NCBI RefSeq assembly: GCF_022919715.1
Contig: NZ_CP095042.1
Location: forward strand, 3,596,001-3,660,000
Source of the DNA: Agromyces sp. H17E-10
GTDB taxonomy: Bacteria; Actinomycetota; Actinomycetes; Actinomycetales; Microbacteriaceae
Length of the DNA stretch: 64,000 nucleotides
Direction: 5' to 3'
The first letter of the stretch is position 1; each line of letters starts with the position of its first letter. The translations under genes and the position numbers were made by a program. The notes under the pieces are model-generated. The model was given only the letters and a program-made list of their open reading frames with translations, was not told the origin of the DNA and ran no database searches. Of the stretch, positions 9,565 to 17,900 are shown piece by piece.

Positions 9565-10533
9565 ATGTCAGTGACGCAGGATCAGGCGTTGTGGTTTCAG
9601 GATGCGTTTTCGAAGTTGGTCGATAACGTGGATCGGGCGATTCTGGGTAAGCGTGAGGTGATCGAGCTGGTCGTGACGGCGTTGCTGTCTGACGGGCACG
9701 TGCTGTTGGAGGATTTCCCGGGTACGGGGAAGACGGTGCTCGCGAAGGCGCTCGCGAACACGTTGGACGGGACGAATTCGCGGATCCAGTTCACGCCCGA
9801 CCTGCTGCCGTCGGATGTGACGGGCGTGACGATCTACGACCAGGGCAAGGGGCAGTTCGAGTTCCATCGGGGTCCGATCTTCGCGTCGATCGTGTTGGCG
9901 GATGAGATCAACCGGGCGTCGCCGAAGACGCAGTCGTCGCTGCTGGAGGTGATGGAGGAGGGCAAGGTCACCGTCGACGGCGTCAGCTACGAGGTGGGCA
10001 GCCCGTTCATGGTGATCGCGACGCAGAACCCGGTGGAACAGGCCGGCACGTATTCGCTGCCGGAGGCGCAGTTGGACCGGTTCCTGATCAAGACGTCGCT
10101 GGGGTATCCCGATCATGACACCGCGGTGACGCTCCTGCTCGATTCGGCGAACCGTGCGCGGGCGTCGAAGGTGTCGCCGATCATCGCGCCGGAGTCGATC
10201 ACGACGATGGCGCAGCTCGCGAGCGAGGTGTATGTGGATGCGGCGGTGCTGTCGTATCTGAACGAGTTGGTGTCGGCGACGCGTGCGGACAAGGATTCCG
10301 CGTTGGGTGTGAGCATGCGTGGGGCGTTGGCGTTGGCGCGTGCGGTGAAGACGCGGGCGATCTCGCAGGGGCGGACGTTCGCGACGCCGGATGACGTGCG
10401 CGAGCTGGCCGTTCCCGTCCTGGCGCATCGGATCATCGTGGATCCCGAGTCGGAGTTCGCGGGTGTGTCGGCGGTGGATATCGTGAACCGGGTGCTGGTC
10501 GAGGTCGCACCCCCGGCGTACCGGGCGGCATGA
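9565..10533 (+). CDS. MoxR-family AAA+ ATPase, copy 1
   Basis: This 322-residue MoxR ATPase has Walker A PGTGKT at about residues 52-57 and Walker B LADEINR near 111-117, followed by the MoxR signature SPKTQSSLLEVMEE. MoxR proteins act as chaperones that remodel partner proteins, typically with VWA-like or DUF58 partners. The gene is followed in ATGA overlap by such a partner. Its codon use (many TTG, GAT, GGT, TTT) differs from the GAC/CTC-rich neighbours. The DNA is almost identical to 20341-21309, and the encoded proteins differ only within the first four residues, while the flanking genes have diverged. A purine-rich GAGAGAG ribosome site lies just upstream. Confidence 0.93.
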   Translation: MSVTQDQALWFQDAFSKLVDNVDRAILGKREVIELVVTALLSDGHVLLEDFPGTGKTVLAKALANTLDGTNSRIQFTPDLLPSDVTGVTIYDQGKGQFEFHRGPIFASIVLADEINRASPKTQSSLLEVMEEGKVTVDGVSYEVGSPFMVIATQNPVEQAGTYSLPEAQLDRFLIKTSLGYPDHDTAVTLLLDSANRARASKVSPIIAPESITTMAQLASEVYVDAAVLSYLNELVSATRADKDSALGVSMRGALALARAVKTRAISQGRTFATPDDVRELAVPVLAHRIIVDPESEFAGVSAVDIVNRVLVEVAPPAYRAA

Positions 10534-11864
10534 CCACCGACACCCGTATCCCGACGACGCCTGCCCCCGAACCGGGGCGGGCGCCGTCCGCGGCGCCCTC
10601 GCAGACGGGCATCGCCTTCCGGGCGGTGCGTCGCTCGGTCGCGGCATCCCTGCAGGCGGCCTGGCGGGCCGTCGTACGCGCCGCCCGCGCGGTGGCGGCG
10701 TTCTGCGAACCCGTCACGGGCATCATCTCCACGACGGGGTGGCTCGTACTCGCGGCGGCGGCGGTCTCGCTCGTCGTGGCGTGGACCTTCGGGTGGCTCG
10801 AGTTCGCCTTCCTCGGGTTCACCCTGCTGGCGGCCGTCCTCGTCTCGATCGCGTTCGTCTTCGGCCGCATGCACTTCGAGGTCGGCATCGAACTGCAACC
10901 CGCCCGGGTCGTCGCCGGTGAGCGCGCCCTCGGCCGTCTCGGCGTGCGGAACGCCGGTTCGACCCCGTCGGCACCCGCTCGCATCGAGCTGCCCGTCGGC
11001 GCAGGACTCGCCGAGTTCGTCGTGCCGCACCTCGCGCCGGGCGATGAGCACGACGAGCTCTTCGCCGTGCCGACGAACCGGCGTGCCGTGATCGTCGCCG
11101 GTCCGGCGGTCTCCGTGCGCGGCGATCAGCTCGGGATGCTGCGGCGGACGGTCCGCTGGACCGACCCCGTCGAGCTCTTCGTGCATCCCGTGACGGCACG
11201 GCTGCTGCCGTCGGCCGCAGGCCTCGTGCGCGACCTCGAGGGCGAGATCACGAAGGTCATCACGAACAACGACATCTCGTTCCACGCGCTCCGTGCGTAC
11301 GAGCCCGGCGACCCGCTGCGCAACGTGCACTGGCGCACGTCGGCCCGCACGGGTCGGCTCATGGTGCGCCAGTACGAGGAGACGCGACGCTCGCAGCTCG
11401 CGCTCGTGCAGTCGACCGAGCGCTCGCACTACGCCTCCGACGACGAGTTCGAGCTCGGCGTCTCGGTGCTCGCATCCATCGGCGTGCAGGTCATCCGCGA
11501 CCAGACCCGGCTCTCGGTCGTGACCGAGCGCGTGAGCCTGCGCACGGCGACGCCGACCACGCTCCTCGACGACTCCTGCCGCATCGAGCCGGTCGAACGC
11601 GTCTACCCGACGATGCGGGACTTCGTGCGCGAGGCGACGAAGCGGCTCCCCGCGCCGAGCGTCGTCATCGCCGTCGGCGGTTCGGCCCTGCCGCTCGCCG
11701 AGTTCCGCGCCGTCGAGACGGTGTTCGGCAACGACACCCAGACGATCGCCGTTCGCGTCGAGCTCGGTGCCGCGTCGACGCTCACCAAGATCGCCGGCAT
11801 GACCGTCGCGACGGTCGGCGAGCTGGCCGACCTGCCCCGGCTGATGCGGAGGGTGCGCCCATGA
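10530..11864 (+). CDS. DUF58 membrane protein, copy 1
   Basis: This 444-residue protein starts inside the moxR stop (ATGA). A Pro/Ala-rich N-terminus is followed by two membrane helices (about 67-110), then a beta-rich region and the DUF58 signature near residues 255-290 (YEPGDPLRNVHWRTSARTG, then MVRQYEE). The C-terminal half is expected to have a VWA-like fold. DUF58 proteins are the usual MoxR partner and are thought to work at the membrane in envelope processes. The stop overlaps the next start by four bases. It corresponds to 21306-22676 in module 2, which has clearly diverged beyond the first 15 bases. Confidence 0.9.
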   Translation: MTTDTRIPTTPAPEPGRAPSAAPSQTGIAFRAVRRSVAASLQAAWRAVVRAARAVAAFCEPVTGIISTTGWLVLAAAAVSLVVAWTFGWLEFAFLGFTLLAAVLVSIAFVFGRMHFEVGIELQPARVVAGERALGRLGVRNAGSTPSAPARIELPVGAGLAEFVVPHLAPGDEHDELFAVPTNRRAVIVAGPAVSVRGDQLGMLRRTVRWTDPVELFVHPVTARLLPSAAGLVRDLEGEITKVITNNDISFHALRAYEPGDPLRNVHWRTSARTGRLMVRQYEETRRSQLALVQSTERSHYASDDEFELGVSVLASIGVQVIRDQTRLSVVTERVSLRTATPTTLLDDSCRIEPVERVYPTMRDFVREATKRLPAPSVVIAVGGSALPLAEFRAVETVFGNDTQTIAVRVELGAASTLTKIAGMTVATVGELADLPRLMRRVRP

Positions 11865-14167
11865 GACGCCTGCCCCGCAACGTCGTGAGCGACCTGCTCG
11901 TACTCAGCCTGCTGTCGCTGCTCGGCATCATCGGCTACGAGACGAGCTTCGGCGACCTCAACTTCCTCGTCGCGGCGATCGCCGGACTCGTCGTCGGCAC
12001 GCTCGTCGCCGTCGCCGGCTCGATGTGGCGACTCGGCGTCGTGACGACCGTGCTCGTCGCGATCGCCGCCTACTTCCTCCTCGGCACGCCGTTCACGATG
12101 CCCGAGCAGGGCATCGCCGTGGTGCTGCCGAGCCTCGCCTCGCTCGCAGGACTCGCCTACGGCGCCGTCTTCGGGTGGGCCGACATCGTCACGATCGGCA
12201 CCCCGGTGGAGGCGCCGTACTACGTCGCCGCGCTGCCGTACTTCGCGGCCTGGCTCGTGTCGCTCGTCGGCACGATGCTCGCGATCCGCTGGCTGCCGAA
12301 GCGGCGCACCGCCCTGCGCGCGAGCGTGCTCGTCGTCGGCCCGGCGCTCCTCTACCTGTCGGGCATCCTGCTCGGCACCGACGAGCCCTACTTCGCGGGC
12401 GTGCGCGGGGTCGCGTTCGCGGTCATCGCCCTCGTGTGGATCGCGTGGCATCGCGGAACGACCGTCGAGGCGAGCGGCGAGGGGGCCAAGCGCCTGCGCC
12501 GTCAGAAGGTCACCGGCACCGCCGCGGTCGTCGCCGGGGCGGTCGCGATCGGCGCCCTCGCGGGCGTCGCGTTCGCCCCCGTGAGCCCCGACCGGTTCGT
12601 GCTGCGCGACGAGGTGGTGCCGCCGTTCGACCCGCTCGAGTTCCCGAGTCCGCTGTCGGGCTTCCGGAAGTACACGAAGGACCTGGCCGAGGAGACGCTC
12701 TTCACGGTGCGCGGGCTCGAACCCGGCGACACCCTGCGCCTCGCGACGATGGACTCGTACACCGGTCGACTCTGGAACGTGGCCGGCCCTGAGGATGCGG
12801 GATCCGACGCGGGCTACGGCATCGTCGGCGAGTCGCTGCCGAAGCCCGGTCTCGCCGACCTCGGGTCGAAGCGCGATCTCGAGATCGAGATCGGCGCGTA
12901 CTCCGACGTGTGGTTGCCGACCGTGGGCTACGGCAGCACCCTCCGCCTCGACGACGCCGACAGCGCCGCGCGCGCGGGCGACCTGCGCTACAACCCCGAC
13001 GCGGGCACCGCAGTCCTGACGAGCGGCATCGGCGAGGGCACCCGGTACGAGCTGACGGCGAACGTGCAGCGCGAACCCGACACCGAGGCGCTGCTCGACG
13101 TGCCGGTCGCCGACCTCACGCTGCCGATCGTCGAGAACTCACCCGACGTCGCCGACGCCAAGGCGCAGGAACTCGCGGGCGATGCGGCCAGCCCCATCGA
13201 GCAGCTCCGCGCGATCGAGAAGGCGCTCAAGACCAACGGGTTCCTGAGTCACGGCCTCGCGTCCGACGAGGTCGCGTCGCGGGCCGGTCACGGTGCCGAC
13301 CGCATCACCGAGCTCTTCACGCGCTCGCAGATGGTCGGCGACGCCGAGCAGTATGCGGCCGCCATGGCGCTCATGGCCCGCGACCTCGGCTACCCGGCCC
13401 GGGTCGTGATGGGCTTCGCGCCCGAGGTCGCCGAGGGTCAGGACGAGGTCGAGGTCGTCGGCGACGACGTCACCGCATGGGTGGAGGTCGCGTTCGACGG
13501 CGTGGGCTGGGTCGCCTTTCACCCGACCCCCGACCAGGTCGACGTGCCGAAGGAGGAGACCCCGAAGCCCAAGTCCGAGCCCCAGCCCCAGGTGCGCCAG
13601 CCGCCGCGCGCCGAGCACACGGAGGACGAGCTGCTCGCGACCGTCGAGATCGACGACTCCGACGATGACGACAAGGACAAGCCGTTCCAGATCCCCGGTT
13701 GGGTGTGGGTCGCGCTCGGGTCGATCGCGATCCCCGCAGCGCTCGTCTTCCTGCCGATGCTCGCCGCGGCGACCGTGAAGGCCGCGCGCCGGCGACGGCG
13801 TCGCTCGGGCCCGAACGACCGCCAGGCGGCGGCCGCGTGGGAGGAGCTCGTCGACCGCTACGCCGAGCTCGGCTTCGAGCCGCCGTCGCACGCGACCCGA
13901 CTACAGTCGGCGACGGTGCTCGAGCGCCAGATCGCCGAGCAGGGGCTCGCCCAGTCGATGATCGGGCCGGATGCCGCTGACGGACCGGTGCCGCTGACGG
14001 CGCTGGCCGCGACGATCGACCGCGACGTGTTCGACGGCAGCGCCGTCGCCGACGAGGTCGTGACCCGACGCTGGACCGAGGCCGACGCGGCGACGGCCGC
14101 CGTGACCGCCGCGGTGGGCCGGGCGCGCCGCTTCATCAGCCGCTACCGCATCCGCAGGCGTCGCTAG
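11861..14167 (+). CDS. Multi-pass transglutaminase-like protein without triad, copy 1
   Basis: This 768-residue protein has about six or more N-terminal membrane helices (residues 1-235), an extracytoplasmic transglutaminase-like domain (about 440-560), an acidic linker, one more helix near 610-640 and a basic cytoplasmic tail. The family core is recognisable (EQYAAAMALMARDLGYPARVV and GVGWVAFHPTP), but the catalytic positions are changed: Cys is Ala495, His is Thr538 and Asp is His554. It should therefore be catalytically inactive and may serve as a scaffold or binding domain. It overlaps the DUF58 gene by four bases, and its stop codon TAG is part of the -10 box of the next gene. Confidence 0.88.
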   Translation: MRRLPRNVVSDLLVLSLLSLLGIIGYETSFGDLNFLVAAIAGLVVGTLVAVAGSMWRLGVVTTVLVAIAAYFLLGTPFTMPEQGIAVVLPSLASLAGLAYGAVFGWADIVTIGTPVEAPYYVAALPYFAAWLVSLVGTMLAIRWLPKRRTALRASVLVVGPALLYLSGILLGTDEPYFAGVRGVAFAVIALVWIAWHRGTTVEASGEGAKRLRRQKVTGTAAVVAGAVAIGALAGVAFAPVSPDRFVLRDEVVPPFDPLEFPSPLSGFRKYTKDLAEETLFTVRGLEPGDTLRLATMDSYTGRLWNVAGPEDAGSDAGYGIVGESLPKPGLADLGSKRDLEIEIGAYSDVWLPTVGYGSTLRLDDADSAARAGDLRYNPDAGTAVLTSGIGEGTRYELTANVQREPDTEALLDVPVADLTLPIVENSPDVADAKAQELAGDAASPIEQLRAIEKALKTNGFLSHGLASDEVASRAGHGADRITELFTRSQMVGDAEQYAAAMALMARDLGYPARVVMGFAPEVAEGQDEVEVVGDDVTAWVEVAFDGVGWVAFHPTPDQVDVPKEETPKPKSEPQPQVRQPPRAEHTEDELLATVEIDDSDDDDKDKPFQIPGWVWVALGSIAIPAALVFLPMLAAATVKAARRRRRRSGPNDRQAAAAWEELVDRYAELGFEPPSHATRLQSATVLERQIAEQGLAQSMIGPDAADGPVPLTALAATIDRDVFDGSAVADEVVTRRWTEADAATAAVTAAVGRARRFISRYRIRRRR

Positions 14168-14170
14168 GCT
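14165..14170 (+). promoter_or_regulatory. -10 box TAGGCT, leaderless FHA gene
   Basis: TAGGCT ends 6 bases before the GTG at 14177, the spacing expected for a leaderless transcript. The box overlaps the stop codon of the upstream gene. Confidence 0.6.
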
Positions 14171-14176
14171 GGAACG

Positions 14177-14767
14177 GTGGCCGAACCCGATTTCATCGTT
14201 CCGCCTCCGGGGCTCGTTCCCCAGGCGCCGCAGCCGCACGCGCCCGATCGCACGGTGCGGGCGGTACCGCGCACGCTGCCGACCTTCGCGCCCGCCGGGC
14301 CGCTGATCGGGGCGCCGGGCGCACCGTTGCCGAAGCCGCCGAGCCGAGACGCCGCGCCCGCCGTCGCGACGCCGTCGCCGACGGAGTCGCCCGCCGTTCC
14401 GTCGACTCCGGCCGCGCCGGTCACCGGCCCCGCGTGGCGTCTCGTCGCGGCATCCGGATTCGAGGTCGTGATCGACGGACCGGTCGTGCTCGGCCGCGAC
14501 CCGCAGCCGGCCGCGACGCCGGGCGCACGTCCGGTCGCCGTCGACGACCCTGCGCGCACGGTCTCGAAGACGCACGCCTACGCCGAGCCGATCGCCGAGG
14601 GGCTGCGCGTGACCGACCTCCGTTCGACGAACGGGGTACGGGTCGAAGGCCCCGACGGAGCGGTGCGCGAACTGGCGCAGGGGGAACCGACCCTCGTGGC
14701 CGTCGGATCGGCGCTCTATCTCGGCGAGTTCGGACTCCGCGTCGACGGGCTCGCTCGCCCGGTCTGA
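14177..14767 (+). CDS. Small FHA-domain protein
   Basis: This 196-residue protein has a Pro/Ala-rich N-terminal half (1-90) and a C-terminal FHA domain (about 92-195). The FHA motifs are intact: LGRD, SKTH and STNG, so phosphothreonine binding is expected. It lies between modules 1 and 2 and probably has its own leaderless promoter. It may link the module to the kinase encoded at 1528-3225; this is inference. Module 2 has no matching FHA gene at its end, where leuC begins instead. Confidence 0.88.
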   Translation: MAEPDFIVPPPGLVPQAPQPHAPDRTVRAVPRTLPTFAPAGPLIGAPGAPLPKPPSRDAAPAVATPSPTESPAVPSTPAAPVTGPAWRLVAASGFEVVIDGPVVLGRDPQPAATPGARPVAVDDPARTVSKTHAYAEPIAEGLRVTDLRSTNGVRVEGPDGAVRELAQGEPTLVAVGSALYLGEFGLRVDGLARPV

Positions 14768-14799
14768 GCGGTCGGTGCGGCCTTCGGGCCCGGGCCGTC

Positions 14800-14817
14800 A
14801 TGGGGAGCGCTCCCCAT
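14800..14817. promoter_or_regulatory. Perfect 18-bp palindrome, putative operator of module 2
   Basis: ATGGGGAGCGCTCCCCAT equals its own reverse complement over all 18 bases. It lies 23 bp before the -10 box TAGCCT, the same distance as the imperfect copy at 4034-4051. I found no third full copy in the window. Confidence 0.75.
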
Positions 14818-14840
14818 TCGGGGGACGACTGATCGCGTGT

Positions 14841-14846
14841 TAGCCT
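14841..14846 (+). promoter_or_regulatory. -10 box TAGCCT for the second giant-protein operon
   Basis: TAGCCT in GTGTTAGCCT matches TANNNT. It predicts a leader of about 50 bases before the GTG at 14904, close to that of module 1. Confidence 0.6.
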
Positions 14847-14903
14847 CACACCGACCGAATGGGCCGTGCTCGTCGGTGTTGTTCGCCGATTCGAGGAGTG
14901 CGC

Positions 14904-17900
14904 GTGAAGGGCATCGCTGCGTGGGTGCGCGCGCACAAGTCGCTGGCGGTGACGGTCGTCCTGGCGGTGCTCGCCGGAGTTCCGTTGACGCTCGCGGTGC
15001 TGCATCAGGGGTTCCCGGTCACCGACCCCGATCTGCACGCCCGCAACGTCTGGGTCACGAACGGCGAGAAGCTGCTCGCCGGGCGGTTGAACCGGCAGAT
15101 CGAGGAGCTCGACGCGGCGGTCGCGACGGCCTCGAGCGACGCCGACGTCTTCCAAGACGGTGACGACGTCTTCCTCTATGACCCGGGCGCCGGATCGATC
15201 GAGCGCATCGACCGTGCGTACACCACCCTCGTCCAGCGCATCGACGTGCCGCCGTCGTCGCAGGTCGCGTTCGGCGGCGGCGTGCTCGCCGTGCTCTCGC
15301 CGAAGGGCGAGCTCTGGCGGGTGCCGGCCGGCGGCGAGCTCGCCTTCGACTGGCGCGGCACCGACCCTATCGCGAAGCTCGCCGGCGAAGCACGGGTGGC
15401 GGTGAGCACGCACGGCACCGTCTTCGGCACCTCGTCGAAGAAGCGCACGGTGCTCGCACTCGCGAAGGACGAGCTCGAACCGGCCTCGACGAAGGTCGCG
15501 GCGTTCGGTGCACACCAGCTCGCCGCCGTCGGCGAAGAACCCGTCGTGCTCGACACCGCCGACAGCCGGTTGATCACGCGCGAGCGGGCGATCGACCTGC
15601 CGACGCCGGGCGTCCGCCTGCAGCAGTCCGGTCCGGCGGCCGACGACGCCGTCGTCGCGACGGGCGAAGGCCTCCTCGAGGTTCCCCTCGCGGGCGGCAC
15701 GGTCGAGCAGGTGGCGGCCGAGGCCGACCCGGTCGACGGCGACCCCGAACGCATCGCCGCGCCGGCGCGGGTCGGCGCGTGCGTGCACGCGGCGTGGGTC
15801 GACAGCGCACGGTACCTGAAGGTGTGCGACGGCGAGTCGACCGCGATCGACATCCCCGACGTGTCGAGCGGGGCACGGCTCGAGTTCCGGGTCAACCGCG
15901 ACGTCATCGCGCTCAACGACCTCCGCACGGGCGACTCGTGGCTCGCCGACGACGAGCTCACGGTCGTCGACAACTGGAGCGACGTCACCCCGCCGAAAGA
16001 CGGCGAGACCGACGAGGAGGGCGACGAGGAGGTCTCGCAGCAGACCTTCGAAGACGCGCTCGCCCAGCGCACCGAGCAGAACCGCCCGCCCGTTGCGAAC
16101 GACGACGAGTACGGCGTCCGCCCCGGCCGGGCGACCATCCTCGACGTGCTCTCGAACGACAGCGACGTCGACGGCGACGTGCTCGTCATCGCGAAGACCT
16201 CCGAGATCTCCGAGCAGGCCGGTCGCCTCGAGTCGATCGACGGCGGACGCGCCCTCCAATTCACGCCGGCAGCCGGGCTGACCGGCACGGTCTCGTTCCG
16301 GTACGGCATCGACGACGGCCGAGACGGCGTCGCCGAGGCATCCGTCAACGTGAGCGTCAGCCCCGAGACCGTCAACGAGCCGCCGACGTTGCTGCGCAAG
16401 ACCGCCCTCAGCGTCGAGCAGGGCCAGAAGACGACGTACAACGTGCTCGCCGACTGGCGCGATCCCGACGGCGACGACCTCTACCTCGTGAACGCCTCGC
16501 CGAAGAGCGGCGACGCCGTGCGCACGAGCCCCGACGGGTACCTCACGTTCGAGCACAAGTCGTCGGAGCTCGGTCGCAAAGAGGTGCAGTACACCGTGTC
16601 CGACGGCGCGACGACGGCCACGGGCACCCTCGTCGTCGAGGTGAAGCCGGCCGGGGCCATGGAGCCGATCGGTACACCCGACTACCAGCAGGCGTTCGTG
16701 GGACAGACCGTGCAGCTCACGCCGCTCGCGAACGACGTGTCGCCCTCCGGGGCCCCGATCAAGCTCCTCGGCGTCGTCGAGGCCGACGACCAGCCCGACT
16801 GGTTCGGGCTCACCCCGAACCTCGAGCGCGGCGTCATCTCGTTCAGCGCGACCGAACCGGGCGATGCGCAGTTCATGTACGAGCTCGGCGCCGGCGAGGC
16901 GACGAGTCGCGGGCTCATCCGCGTGCACGTCACCGAACCGCCCGCGAGCCTCGCCGACGCGCCGCCGATCGCGGTGCGCGACACCGCCTACCTCCGGGCG
17001 GGCGAGCCCGCGACCATCCCCGTGCTCGCGAACGACGTGTCGCAGTCCGGTTCCGTGCTCGCGGTGCAGACCGTCGACGACGCGGCGGTGCAGGGCCAGG
17101 TCACGGTCGAGATGGTGTCGAACGCGGCCATCCGGGTGTCGAGCTCCGAGGCGCTCGACAAGCAGGTGCAGTTCGCCTACACGATCTCCGACGGCTCGCA
17201 GACGTCGACCTCGACGGTGACCGTCGTACCGGTGCCGCCGCTCGTCAAGCACCAGCCGCCCGTCGCGATCGACGATCGCGCGACCGTTCGCGCGGGCGAC
17301 ATCGTCACGGTGCCGGTGCTCGCCAACGACTTCCACCCCGACGGGGCGACCATGCACGTCGCCGATGAACTCGATGTCCGCGAGCTGCAGGGAGCGGGCC
17401 TCGCCTTCGTGAGCCGCGACCACGTGCGGTACCAGGCGCCCGACGAGCCCGGCACCTACCGGCTCGTCTACACGCTGACCGACGACTTCGGGCAGGTCGC
17501 CCGCGCCCAGGTCGTGTTCGACGTGACCAAGAAGGGCGGCGGCACGAACCGCTCGCCGCTGCCCGAGCCGCTCACCGCGCGCGTGTTCGAGGGGTCGGTC
17601 GTGCGCATCGACGTGCCGCTCGATGGTCTCGACCCCGACGGTGACTCCGTCGTGCTGACCGGCCTCGAGAACCCGCCGGCCCTCGGTCGCGTCGTCGGCC
17701 GCACGAGCCGCAGCATCTCGTACGAGGCGTTCCCCGGTTCGACCGGCACCGACACGTTCAGCTACACCCTGAGCGACGCGTTCGGCGCGACCGCGGTCGG
17801 CACCATCCGGGTCGGCGTCATCCCGCGTCCGCCGATCATGCTGCCGCCGAAGGCGGTCGACGACGCCATCGAGATGCGTCCCGGCCGCACCGGCTCCGCC

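Noticed and set aside
14859..14903. Earlier in-frame ATG for the second giant protein.
   Set aside because: It would lie almost at the predicted transcript start and add a cysteine- and arginine-rich stretch absent from copy 1. The GTG at 14904 aligns with copy 1 and has a good ribosome site.
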